A DNA stretch of 41,805 nt from a virus: the IMG/VR virus record IMGVR_UViG_3300036886_000512, positions 1 through 41,805 of that record. One strand, given 5' to 3'. The position numbers and the translations under genes were made by a program. The notes beneath the pieces are model-generated. The model made no database searches and was not told the origin of the DNA. It saw nothing but the letters and a program-made list of their open reading frames with translations. Shown one piece after another: positions 30,870 through 39,267 of the stretch. Each line of letters starts with the position of its first letter. Position 1 is the stretch's first letter.

Positions 30870-31367
30870 GTGCCGGGATACGGCGACAACCCGTACGGGA
30901 ACGCACCTTATGGCGACGTGTCCCTCATTGCCATCAAAGCCGCGGTAGTCGCAGCCGTCAAGGCCGTCGATGGCGCCGGCGACAACGCCTACTACTACCA
31001 GCCCTACGTGAAGACCGACGCCGCGCTGAAAGCGACCTTCGGTCAAGCCAACGGGCCGCTGCTGGGCTGGACCGTGGCGCGCGAATCCACCGCCGCGCGC
31101 GATCGCACCGTCGGCGGCGTCGAGGAAACGCACTTGCTCGTGCTCCGCGGCTACCACGCCATCAACGAAGACGGTACCAGCGAGCTGGCCTTCGAAGCGC
31201 TGGTCGAGGCCGTGCGGGCCGCCCTGCGCAGCAATCGCACGCTTACCTTTACGGCGTTCATCACCAACCCGCCGCCCTCGGTGCGCACGGCCGAGGCGCG
31301 CATGTACTGCGGCGTGCTCGTTCACTATGCCGAGATCGCGCTCTATGCGCAGGAGTACCCCGTATGA
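30870..31367 (+). CDS. Tail protein, minor/terminator-like
   Basis: 165 aa from GTG 30870, one base after the previous stop; ATG 30840 in frame would overlap that gene. Features GYGDNPYGNAPYGD at the start, then a helical/strand domain with LVLRGYHAINEDGTSE. The length and place before the tube gene fit a tail-terminator or tail-completion protein. No firm family. Confidence 0.6.
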   Translation: MPGYGDNPYGNAPYGDVSLIAIKAAVVAAVKAVDGAGDNAYYYQPYVKTDAALKATFGQANGPLLGWTVARESTAARDRTVGGVEETHLLVLRGYHAINEDGTSELAFEALVEAVRAALRSNRTLTFTAFITNPPPSVRTAEARMYCGVLVHYAEIALYAQEYPV

Positions 31368-31387
31368 AGCGGGAGGAGGCAAACACC

Positions 31388-31675
31388 ATGGCCCGAGGCG
31401 AAGATTTTGTTCACGTCAAACTGAGCGCGGCCGGCGAAAAGCTGGCCGGCTCGAACCCGCTCCGCGTCGTTACCGGCACGAAGGATTTCACCTTCAAGGC
31501 CGGCGAGGCGCAGCGCGTCACCCGCGCCTTCGAGTGGGAGCGCGTGCTCAGCCAGCAATATCGCGATGGCGAGTGCCTGTTCGAACTCGCCGACGCCAGC
31601 GCAGGACTTCCCAGCGCGTCCGATCTCGACCAGGTTGCCGCTGACGGCGCCGCTGCCGAGCATACGCAGGGATAA
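31388..31675 (+). CDS. Small tail-region protein
   Basis: 95 aa from ATG 31388, which has GGGAGGAGG 9 nt upstream; an ATG at 31364 overlaps the previous stop but lacks such a site. Sequence includes VHVKLSAAGEKLAGSNPLRV and a short beta region (KDFTFKAGEAQRVTRAFEWE). It is probably an accessory tail-assembly protein before the tube gene. Function unknown. Confidence 0.6.
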   Translation: MARGEDFVHVKLSAAGEKLAGSNPLRVVTGTKDFTFKAGEAQRVTRAFEWERVLSQQYRDGECLFELADASAGLPSASDLDQVAADGAAAEHTQG

Positions 31676-31719
31676 CAATTTTTGGCCGTCGACCGTAGCC
31701 AGCCGATAGGAGACTGACC

Positions 31720-32730
31720 ATGCCCTTCGAAGCACAGAAAATCATCAACCGTAATCTCGTCATCAGCACCAACAAGCAGAACGCCTACGGCACCCAGCTC
31801 GCCGACGCTGCCCTCATCCATCGCCTGCGCTTCGATCCTTCCGCCTTCGGCAAGTTCGCGAAGGCGTATCGCAGCGACCTGCAGCGCGCCGGCAAGGGAC
31901 ATCCGTGGGCGACCGAGCGCGAGAAGGTGCAGCAGTCCTACAGCTTCTCCTTCAACCAGGAGATCACCGACTTCATCGCCGGATGGATCTGGGCCTTCGT
32001 CCTGGGCGCCGACAACGTAGCCGGCGGCGGGCCGCCCTACACCCACACCATCACGCCCGACCTGAGCACCAACATCGCGCCCGTCACCACCGTGTACGGG
32101 GAAGATACGGCCGATGTGAAGACCAAGCACGCCGACCTGGCCATCAATTCGCTCAAAGTTTCGGGCGGCCCGGTGGGGCCGGCGATGTGCAGCGTGGACC
32201 TGGTGGGCAGCGGCAAGTACGTGGACGGCGCCATGGGCGGCGCCGGCCTGCCCGCGCTCCCCACCAACGCCTACCTGCTGGGCAACTATTCCGACATCAA
32301 GATCGGCGCGCCCGGCGCCCTCGCCTCGATCAAGGAGCGGGTGAAGAGCTGGGAAGTGGATTACATGCAGAACGTGATCCCTCATTACGCGCCCGGCGGC
32401 GGCCTGGTTGCCAGCTTCACCGAACGCGGCATTCCGGCGATCAAGTTCATGATGAGCGTGATGGCCAAGGATGCCGACGACATCCGCACCCTGCTGCTCA
32501 ACGACACGATCCAGGCGGTGCAGATCATCGTCAGCGACTCGACCGCCGCCAAGAGCATGCAGATCGATCTCGATCACGTCTACCTGAGCGCCGCGGTCAA
32601 GGGCGCCGATGGCGACAAGGTCATCTGGCAGGTAGAAATCGACGAGCAGTCGATGATGAAGAACGGCGCCAACCCGGTTATCCAGGTCACGGTCATCAAT
32701 TCGGTGGCCACCTACCTGGTCGGCGCATAA
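31720..32730 (+). CDS. Major tail tube protein
   Basis: 336 aa. Beta-rich with a SFSFNQEITDFIAGWIW segment, TYGE/VYGEDTADVKTKHADL and an SVDLVGSGKY region typical of large tail-tube proteins of siphoviruses (TTP-like). Position before the tape measure region and after tail-completion genes agrees. The preceding untranslated stretch is only 44 bp. No sheath gene follows, arguing for a non-contractile tail. Confidence 0.75.
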   Translation: MPFEAQKIINRNLVISTNKQNAYGTQLADAALIHRLRFDPSAFGKFAKAYRSDLQRAGKGHPWATEREKVQQSYSFSFNQEITDFIAGWIWAFVLGADNVAGGGPPYTHTITPDLSTNIAPVTTVYGEDTADVKTKHADLAINSLKVSGGPVGPAMCSVDLVGSGKYVDGAMGGAGLPALPTNAYLLGNYSDIKIGAPGALASIKERVKSWEVDYMQNVIPHYAPGGGLVASFTERGIPAIKFMMSVMAKDADDIRTLLLNDTIQAVQIIVSDSTAAKSMQIDLDHVYLSAAVKGADGDKVIWQVEIDEQSMMKNGANPVIQVTVINSVATYLVGA

Positions 32731-32739
32731 GGAAAAGAA

Positions 32740-32759
32740 GGCGGGCCTCGCGGCCCGCC
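32740..32759 (+). terminator. Hairpin after the tail tube gene
   Basis: Perfect 8-bp stem GGCGGGCC / GGCCCGCC with loop TCGC, 10 nt after the tube stop. No T tract, so it may stabilise the tube message rather than terminate. Confidence 0.5.
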
Positions 32760-32805
32760 CAGAGTACCGAGTGATGCAACGTCTTTCGACCAATTGGGTG
32801 ACGCG

Positions 32806-32847
32806 GAGGGTGCGGAAACACCCTCACGCGCCAGCGGCCCGCGTGAG
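32806..32847 (+). promoter_or_regulatory. Overlapping alternative hairpins upstream of the methyltransferase
   Basis: GAGGGTG (32806-32812) pairs with CACCCTC (32819-32825). CTCACGCG (32823-32830) pairs with CGCGTGAG (32840-32847). The two stems share bases 32823-32825, so only one can form at a time, as in attenuators. About 90 bp before the methyltransferase start. Confidence 0.5.
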
Positions 32848-32935
32848 TTCAGCACGCAGACGCGCGCCGCGAAGTGTATTGCTCCGGCGACCCATGTTCA
32901 AGCCAGCAGCTCAACCGACGAATCAGGGAGATTCC

Positions 32936-33721
32936 ATGAATACTCTGTTCGGGTGGCCGGGTGGCAAGAAGAACATGGTGCAGCGTCTGCTCCAGCTCCT
33001 GCCGAAGCACAAAACCTACGTCGAGCCGTTCTGCGGTTCGGCACGCCTGCTGTTTGCAAAACCTCCCAGCGATGTCGAAATCATCAGGGATGCGAACGCC
33101 GACCTGATGAACTTCTTCCTGGTTGCCGCTTTCCGTCCGGCAGCGCTGGCCGCTGCATTTGAACGTGCCTGCATGCATCCGGCGGTGTTCAAGCGCCTGC
33201 GCACCGCCGATCTCAGTTCGCACGATGAAGTGGCGCAGGCTTTCCGCTTCGCATATCTCCAGTGGTTTTCTTTCGGCGCTAAAGGCGAGCATTTCGCGTG
33301 GCCATCGAAGGAACGCGGCCGGTGGATGACGAAGGGCGCTCGGCTGGCCCGCGTGCGGCGAATGCTGCGCGACGCGTCGGTGAGGCTCCGTGGCGTCATC
33401 ATCGACTGCGGCGACGCGAGGGAGATCATCCGGCGCTATGACGCGAGCGGCACGTTCTTCTTCTGCGATCCGCCGTACGTGAACTTCCGCTCGCTCGGGC
33501 GCTATACCGCGGGCACCGAGGAAGAGCGCGCGGCGATTTTTGAGTGTCTCTCCAAGGTCAAAGGCAAGTTCTTAATGACGAACGAGGACTGTGAAGAGAT
33601 CCGCGGCCTGGCTCGTCGACACGGCTTCCGGACGGCTCGCATTCCGACCGTCTATACGATCGCCGCCGGTGCACGGAGCCGCGGCACGATGGAGTTGTTG
33701 ATTTCTAATTTCGCTATCTGA
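32936..33721 (+). CDS. D12-class DNA adenine methyltransferase (Dam-like)
   Basis: 261 aa from ATG 32936 (GGGAG 6 nt upstream); the open frame from 32771 is not needed. The N-terminal WPGGKKNM and YVEPFCGSARLLF are motifs X and I for S-adenosylmethionine binding. The catalytic motif IV DPPY is at 178-181. Motif order X-I-IV is that of the alpha/D12 group (Dam, MboIIA type), which methylate N6 of adenine. No restriction partner is beside it, so protection of phage DNA from host restriction or gene control is likely. It is inserted as an extra gene between tail genes. Confidence 0.9.
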   Translation: MNTLFGWPGGKKNMVQRLLQLLPKHKTYVEPFCGSARLLFAKPPSDVEIIRDANADLMNFFLVAAFRPAALAAAFERACMHPAVFKRLRTADLSSHDEVAQAFRFAYLQWFSFGAKGEHFAWPSKERGRWMTKGARLARVRRMLRDASVRLRGVIIDCGDAREIIRRYDASGTFFFCDPPYVNFRSLGRYTAGTEEERAAIFECLSKVKGKFLMTNEDCEEIRGLARRHGFRTARIPTVYTIAAGARSRGTMELLISNFAI

Positions 33722-33775
33722 GGGCGCTCCACTACGCGCTCCCACGGCCCGGCCTCCACTACGGCCAGCCAGTAC

Positions 33776-33833
33776 CTCGGTTCCTCACCGAGCCAGCAGA
33801 ATTTGCAATTTGCAAATTTCAAATTTGAAATTT
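33776..33833. repeat. Hairpin and 20-bp AT palindrome before a tail gene
   Basis: CTCGGT (33776-33781) pairs with ACCGAG (33787-33792). A perfect 20-bp palindrome AAATTTCAAATTTGAAATTT (33814-33833) follows, with TTTGCAATTTGCAAA just before. The stretch is very AT-rich compared with its neighbours and ends 13 bp before the next ATG. Confidence 0.75.
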
Positions 33834-33846
33834 TGTGAGGATACCG

Positions 33847-34593
33847 ATGGACTTCATCCAGTTAGACGCCCCGAGAACGGTGAGCTTCAAAGCCGGTAAA
33901 AACGCCTTCACCTACACCTTCCGCCGCATCACCGATGCTGACTGGCGGCAGTACTTCGCCGGGATCTCGTTCATCACCGAACGCGCCGGGGCCGGCCGCA
34001 CCAACCGCCTGGACGTCCGCTCTTCCGGCCTCGACCTGGTCGAGCATTGCCTGGAGAAGGTCGAGGGATATCCAATGCGCGACGGCAGCAACATTATGGA
34101 TCTGGCCGATTGGAAGCAGCGCCTTCCCTACGGCCACCGCCTGAAAGCCGCGGAGCTGCTCGTCGACGTGAGCCTCAGCGACGTGGACCGCGAGTACTTC
34201 TTCGAGCCCGATATTGACGAAGTCGTGCTCGACGCCGCCTGGAACTCGGCGGCGCCCGGCCTGATGACCCGTTGTTTCGGCCTGGTACATCGCTTTCATC
34301 CGGCCACGGCCGAGCACCAGCGCCGCTTCAACCGCGCGACGAGTGAATCGCGCGTGGTGGGCGGCTCGCGCGCCGGCCGCACGATCTATCCCGGCAGCCA
34401 GGCGCTCTTGATCGCGCTCTATGACGAGCTGGTGGTCAGCGTCGATGGCTACGGCGTCCAGGGCAAACCGCTCACCGGCGCGGACGCCATCAAGCACGAG
34501 ATGGACACGTTTCACAAGGTGAGCGCGGTGCAGCAACTCTTCGCCACGCCCGATGATGACGCCGAGCCGGCGGAGGCCAACGAGGCGGCATGA
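33847..34593 (+). CDS. Tail protein, possible assembly factor
   Basis: 248 aa from ATG 33847 with GTGAGGA upstream; GTG 33835 in frame is less likely. It begins with a strand domain (PRTVSFKAGKNAFTYTFRRI) similar to small tail-assembly proteins and is helical after that. Two genes before the tape measure is the usual place of tail-assembly chaperones. No slippery site was seen at its overlap with the next gene, so a programmed frameshift is not supported. Confidence 0.6.
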   Translation: MDFIQLDAPRTVSFKAGKNAFTYTFRRITDADWRQYFAGISFITERAGAGRTNRLDVRSSGLDLVEHCLEKVEGYPMRDGSNIMDLADWKQRLPYGHRLKAAELLVDVSLSDVDREYFFEPDIDEVVLDAAWNSAAPGLMTRCFGLVHRFHPATAEHQRRFNRATSESRVVGGSRAGRTIYPGSQALLIALYDELVVSVDGYGVQGKPLTGADAIKHEMDTFHKVSAVQQLFATPDDDAEPAEANEAA

Positions 34594-35012
34594 AGCAAGT
34601 GGCACGCGATTACCGGGGTCTGCGCACGGCGGCGCTGGAGTTCTTTGCCGAAGCCCTGCTCGACCAGCGCGCCGAGCGCACCCTGGCGCGCGCCGCGGAG
34701 TACACGGCCAGCGGGACCGACATGGACGGTCTGATCGATTCCTTCGCCCCGCGCCGCTCGCTCGCCGACGGCTACTACACCCGCGTGGACTACCTGCTCT
34801 CGCTGCGCCGCCTCTTCGATGCTGGCGTTACCTTCAAACTCGATGAGTTACGGGTAACTGAAGTTGAAGGGATGCGCGTGGTTGAGGACGCGCGCCAGGA
34901 GTTCCTGCGCACGCACCCGGCGTGCGGCAAGTGCGGCGCGGTGTGCGAGCCCGCCGATCTGCGCTGCTATCGCTGCCAGTCGAGCCTCAGCTCGCAGGAG
35001 GCGGCGGCATGA
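34590..35012 (+). CDS. Tail-assembly region protein with C-terminal zinc ribbon
   Basis: 140 aa. Helical N-terminus (LRTAALEFFAEALLDQ), then HPACGKCGAVCEPADLRCYRCQ, a four- or five-Cys ribbon in the last 35 residues. Overlaps the previous gene by 4 nt and the tape measure by 4 nt, the position of the second tail chaperone (GT-type). The ribbon at the C-terminus is unusual for such proteins. Confidence 0.65.
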   Translation: MKQVARDYRGLRTAALEFFAEALLDQRAERTLARAAEYTASGTDMDGLIDSFAPRRSLADGYYTRVDYLLSLRRLFDAGVTFKLDELRVTEVEGMRVVEDARQEFLRTHPACGKCGAVCEPADLRCYRCQSSLSSQEAAA

Positions 35013-37810
35013 CGACTGTCCAGATTGAAGTCTCGATCGACGATAAGGGCGTGGTCCAGGGCACGCGCGACATCACCAGCCAGTTCGGGCAGATGGGCAA
35101 GGGCGTGCAGGACGCCGGCACCAAGCACAACGCGGTCTTCGGCCAGATGCAGAAGAACCACACCGAGGCATATCAGTCGCTGCGCCTGCTGCTGAGCGGT
35201 ATAGGCATCCAGCTTCCCCGCGAGGTCGAGCGCGTCATGGTAAAGCTGCCTGGCCTCCAAGGCGCGTTCAAAAGCGCGTTCTACGCGGGTGCAATCCTGG
35301 CCACCGCCGCGGCCATCGGCGCACTGGTGCTCAATTTCGACGTCCTTCAGAAAAAGATCATCGACGTGGAGATGGCGATCGGCTCGCTCTTCTCGCGCGG
35401 CATCCGCGAGGACACGACCACCGCGAAGATGGACAAGGACCTCGAATCGATCGTCGCCAAGTTGCACGCGGCGCAGAACGCCGCCGCCGCCGCCGGCAAG
35501 GAAGGATTCTCCAAGATCACCGAGCAACTCGCCGCCAGCAAGCGCGACCTGGAAGACCTGCAGACGAAGATGAGCGCGACCATCAATGAAAAATATCCCG
35601 CCGGCTCTAGCATCGCGCAGCGCGAGCAGGCACAACTGAATTCCTACATCAACGCCGTCAAAACTCAGCTCCAGCTGCAAGCAAATAGAGACAGTGAGGC
35701 GCTGGAGCGCCAGCACACGCAGACGTTGCGAGATATCGACCTGCAAGCCACACTGGCCGGCAAGAACGACCTGGAGAAGACCCGCATTCAGCTCGCGCAC
35801 GACATCCAGGCCATCGATCTGGCGGCAACCGCCGACAAGACTGGCGCCGGCAAGGGATTTTTCAGTGCCGAGAAGATGGCCGAGATTAAGAAGAACCTCG
35901 CCGACGTCCGTGCGCTCTACCAGCAGTACTCCAACGAGATCCACCAGACCATTCTCCAGGAGAACGCGGCCTCGCTCTCCGGCTTCGCCCAGATCGCCGC
36001 CGAAACGCAAGCCAAGATCGGCGCGCTGAATAAGACTTTTCACGACAAGTGGGGCGACCAGTTCATCGGCGATCCGCACGATCCCGAGAACCAGGCGCGC
36101 ATGGACGCCTGGGTCAACGCCACTGCCGACTTGCAAAAGGCGATCACGGCCACCGAAGCCGCGGGATTGAAGAAGCGCCACGAGCTGGAGGTGACCAACC
36201 TCGAAGAGACCACGCAGCTCAACGAGAAGGCCGCCATCGCCATGCTCCCCGCGTGGCAGCAGGCCGACGCGCAGATCGTCGCCGAATTCAACGACACCCA
36301 GCGCAAGCTGCAGGACGCCCTCAACAAGGGCATGATCACGCGCGCCGATTACGATCAGCGCCTGCGCGATGAAGCAATCATCTCGAATCGCCGCATGGCC
36401 GACGACCTCGCCGGGCAGCTCCAGCAGACCTTCGACGACATCACCAGCGGCAACATCGGCAAAACCATCGTCAAGAATTTCGAGAAGCTCTTCTTCCAAA
36501 TCGTTGCGCAGTGGATCGTAGCGCAGCGCTCGATGCAGGGCGCGGCCGCGGGCACTGGCGGAGGCGGCGGTCTATTTGGAGCGTTGTTGGGCCCACTGCT
36601 CGGCATCGGCATGCCCGGCGGCGTGGGCGGCGGATCCACGCTCGGCATCCCCGGCATGGGCGGCGGTTACCCCGGCGGCGCCGGTGGCGGCCTGCCCGGC
36701 GGAGTCATCAACAACTTCATGGCCGGCGGATCGACCCTGGGCGGCGGTGGTGGCATCATCGGCGGCGGCAGCACCGCCGGCATGGGCGGGGGCTCGGTCG
36801 ATTCCAGCACCAGCGTCATCCTGCGCGGTGTGCCCGGCATCGGCGGCATTTCCGGCGGCGCGGGTGGCGCATCCGGTGGTGGCGGGCTCTCCGGCCTGCT
36901 CGGCATGCTGCCGATGGCTGGCGGCTTACTCGGAAGCAAGGTGGGCGGTATCGCCGGTGCGGTCGGCATGGGTCTGGCCGGGCTCGGCATCGCCGCCTCG
37001 CTCCAAAATTCTCAAGCGCTCGCGCTCGTCACCGCGCTCGGCCTATCGCCCGCCATCGTCGCCGCCGGAGCGGGCGGACTCACCGGCTTCGGCGTCGGCA
37101 TGCAGTATGGAAAGCTGCCAGGCGCCCTTTCCGGAGTCGGTGTGGGCGCGCTCACCGGCTTCATGGTCGGCGGCCCGATCGGCGCGCTCATCGGCGGCAT
37201 CGCGGGCCTGCTCGGCGGCCTCTTCGGCGGATGGTTCGGCGGCTCCAAACGGCGCAAGCAGGCGGAAGCGTTTGCCCAGCAGCAGGAGCAGGACATCGGC
37301 AAAATCGAGGCGGCCTACAAATCTTTTCAGCTCGATTACCCCAGCGCCATGGCCCAGCTCGAAGCCATCCGCACCAACGCCTACGACCAATTGCGCCAGC
37401 TCAAGGGCGAAGGCAAGAGCGTCTTCAGCAAAACCCTGTCGCCTTACATCGACAAGGTGGAAGCGGAAATGCTCGGGTTCCAGAGTGAGCGCGATCGGCG
37501 CGCCACTCTCGCTTTCGCGCCGCCGCAATTCGCCACCGGCGGCACTGTGACCGCGGGCTTCTCCGGTACGCACGGCGGCGTGATGGTGGAAGCGCACGCG
37601 GGCGAAGAGATCATCAACCCCGCCGCCTCGGCCCGCAATCGTTCGCTGCTGAAAGCGATCAACAGCGGCGAACAGCCCAGCTCCTCCGGCGACGGCATTC
37701 AAGGCGTCACCATCACCGATGGCAGAACGTTTGTGACCGCAATGATGAATGCAGGCCTTTGGACCCAGATTAAGGGCCAGGCGAAGCGCGACAAGCTGGA
37801 GGGCCGCTAG
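35009..37810 (+). CDS. Tape measure protein
   Basis: 933 aa from ATG 35009 (ATGA overlap). N-terminus TVQIEVSIDDKGVVQGTRDI, then a transmembrane-like helix (AFYAGAILATAAAIGALVL), a long coiled coil (about 150-480), a Gly-rich stretch (about 510-630) and hydrophobic repeats (GGPIGALIGGIAGLLGGLFG) near 720-740. These features and length are typical of tape measure proteins, which set tail length and help DNA enter the cell. Length suggests a tail near 140 nm by the usual 0.15 nm per residue rule of thumb. Confidence 0.88.
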   Translation: MTTVQIEVSIDDKGVVQGTRDITSQFGQMGKGVQDAGTKHNAVFGQMQKNHTEAYQSLRLLLSGIGIQLPREVERVMVKLPGLQGAFKSAFYAGAILATAAAIGALVLNFDVLQKKIIDVEMAIGSLFSRGIREDTTTAKMDKDLESIVAKLHAAQNAAAAAGKEGFSKITEQLAASKRDLEDLQTKMSATINEKYPAGSSIAQREQAQLNSYINAVKTQLQLQANRDSEALERQHTQTLRDIDLQATLAGKNDLEKTRIQLAHDIQAIDLAATADKTGAGKGFFSAEKMAEIKKNLADVRALYQQYSNEIHQTILQENAASLSGFAQIAAETQAKIGALNKTFHDKWGDQFIGDPHDPENQARMDAWVNATADLQKAITATEAAGLKKRHELEVTNLEETTQLNEKAAIAMLPAWQQADAQIVAEFNDTQRKLQDALNKGMITRADYDQRLRDEAIISNRRMADDLAGQLQQTFDDITSGNIGKTIVKNFEKLFFQIVAQWIVAQRSMQGAAAGTGGGGGLFGALLGPLLGIGMPGGVGGGSTLGIPGMGGGYPGGAGGGLPGGVINNFMAGGSTLGGGGGIIGGGSTAGMGGGSVDSSTSVILRGVPGIGGISGGAGGASGGGGLSGLLGMLPMAGGLLGSKVGGIAGAVGMGLAGLGIAASLQNSQALALVTALGLSPAIVAAGAGGLTGFGVGMQYGKLPGALSGVGVGALTGFMVGGPIGALIGGIAGLLGGLFGGWFGGSKRRKQAEAFAQQQEQDIGKIEAAYKSFQLDYPSAMAQLEAIRTNAYDQLRQLKGEGKSVFSKTLSPYIDKVEAEMLGFQSERDRRATLAFAPPQFATGGTVTAGFSGTHGGVMVEAHAGEEIINPAASARNRSLLKAINSGEQPSSSGDGIQGVTITDGRTFVTAMMNAGLWTQIKGQAKRDKLEGR

Positions 37811-38596
37811 ATGGAAGCGAACATCCTTAACCCCACGGTCGCGAGCCCGCTCAATCCCGACTACGGATATCAGCAATCCGACGAGCCTTCGCTGCTGGTG
37901 TTTCGCGGGCGCAGCGGGCCGCGCTATTCGCGCCGCATCGCCGAAGCCGGGCGCACCTACCAGCTCCAGTGGCAGCGCCGCAACCTCGACAACATGCTGC
38001 TGTTGAAACAGTGGGAGCATCAGTACGAGCAGGACTTCTTCACCTATTCCGATTACGAGGAAAGCCGCTATTTCAGCGGGTACTTCACCGGCCCGCTCAT
38101 TTATTCGCCCGCCGGCTTTAACCTCTGGGACATCAAGGGAACCTTCCAGGAAGAGCCCGGCCGCGCCATGTACGCCTACCCGGCGAACTGGGCCCGTGAT
38201 GCGGCCTTCCTCGAAGAGCGCGACAGCGCCGCCAACCCTAACGTGAAACTCACCGGGACCTGGGCCTTCGTGGCCAGCGCGGAGCACCACGGCGGCGGCA
38301 CCTACTACTCGCACACGCCCGGCGATTACGCCGAGTTCCTCTATTTCGGTTACGGCTTCCAGCTCTGGTGCGCGACCGGGCCGAACTATGGCAAGGTGCA
38401 GGTCTTCATCGACGGAGTGGGCAACGGCACCTATGACCTTTATCACGCTGCGACGGTGGTGAACGCGCAGGCGATCGTCGGCTTCCCCAGCGTCGCGCTG
38501 GGTCTCCACCGGATCAAGCTGGTCGTGGACGCCACCAAGAATGCAGGATCCAGCGACTATGTGGTCACCGCGGACGCGCTGCTGGTGATGCGCTGA
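37811..38596 (+). CDS. Distal tail protein with a C-terminal sugar-binding-like domain
   Basis: 261 aa, directly after the tape measure stop. The N-terminal half (about 1-110: YSRRIAEAGRTYQLQWQRRN, then FFTYSDYEESRYFSGYFTGP) looks like a distal-tail/DUF2460-type tail protein. The C-terminal half (about 140-261) is a beta-sandwich with W/Y residues (TWAFVASAEHHGGGTYYSHT and HRIKLVVDAT) resembling carbohydrate-binding modules of the CBM6/35 look. Adhesion to the host surface is possible. Confidence 0.7.
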   Translation: MEANILNPTVASPLNPDYGYQQSDEPSLLVFRGRSGPRYSRRIAEAGRTYQLQWQRRNLDNMLLLKQWEHQYEQDFFTYSDYEESRYFSGYFTGPLIYSPAGFNLWDIKGTFQEEPGRAMYAYPANWARDAAFLEERDSAANPNVKLTGTWAFVASAEHHGGGTYYSHTPGDYAEFLYFGYGFQLWCATGPNYGKVQVFIDGVGNGTYDLYHAATVVNAQAIVGFPSVALGLHRIKLVVDATKNAGSSDYVVTADALLVMR

Positions 38597-39261
38597 TGAC
38601 CATGAATCTCACCCAGGCGCTGATCGCGCTGCTCGATCTGGAGACCATCGACGGCACCATTTATTACTGGTCCGATGCTGCCGGCAACTTCCCGGTCGCG
38701 CTCGGCGCCGGACCGAACGCCGATTATTCGCCCTGGCTGATGAGCGCCGGGCCCGTCACCCGCTCACGCGCGCTCGATACCGACGCCGGCGACATCGTCG
38801 TGCAGAATCTTTCCGGCAACACCCTCGCTCGCGACCTCGCATCGGCGATCGCCAATCACGAATTCGAAGGCTCGCTCGCCGTCCTGCGTTTCTGGAATCC
38901 GGCCACGCAGGCTGTCGAGTACGAACAGCACGGCTCGCTTTCGGAGCAGGCGCCCGACGAGCAACAAGCCACCTTCCGCTTGCTCCAGCTCATGGATTCA
39001 TCCATGTTCGCCGTTCCCGCCGACGATTACGCCGAGCTGTGCTCCTGGCGTTTCAAGAGCCCGCAGTGCGGCTCGACCGGCGACGCCACCGTGTGCGACA
39101 AGCGCTATGCCACCTGCGCCGACGTTCATCATGCGGCCGTCGAGCGCTTCGGAGGATTGCTCACGCCGCCGCCCACCAGCACGTTTACCCCGCCGGTCAA
39201 CACGGTCACCACGATCGGGGCCGGAGGCGCCGCTGATCCGGCGTGGACCGCGAAGGCTTAG
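38596..39261 (+). CDS. DUF2163-like tail hub protein
   Basis: 221 aa. The C-terminal Cys cluster CSWRFKSPQCG, CDKRYATCADVHHAAVERFG matches the pattern of phage/GTA DUF2163 tail hub proteins (C...C...C..R..C, then RFGG). The beta-rich N-terminus is in keeping. TGATG overlap with the upstream gene. Such proteins sit between distal tail and tip and are frequent in gene-transfer-agent-type tails. Confidence 0.8.
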   Translation: MTMNLTQALIALLDLETIDGTIYYWSDAAGNFPVALGAGPNADYSPWLMSAGPVTRSRALDTDAGDIVVQNLSGNTLARDLASAIANHEFEGSLAVLRFWNPATQAVEYEQHGSLSEQAPDEQQATFRLLQLMDSSMFAVPADDYAELCSWRFKSPQCGSTGDATVCDKRYATCADVHHAAVERFGGLLTPPPTSTFTPPVNTVTTIGAGGAADPAWTAKA

Positions 39262-39267
39262 GATCAC

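Noticed and set aside
34560-34600. Programmed -1 frameshift between the two genes before the tape measure
   Set aside because: No slippery heptamer was seen at the overlap; a plain ATGA overlap is enough.
34967-36499. A 510-codon minus-strand frame opposite the tape measure
   Set aside because: Same reason: complementary to coiled-coil codons, Leu/Val/Gly-rich, no domains, no coupling to neighbours.
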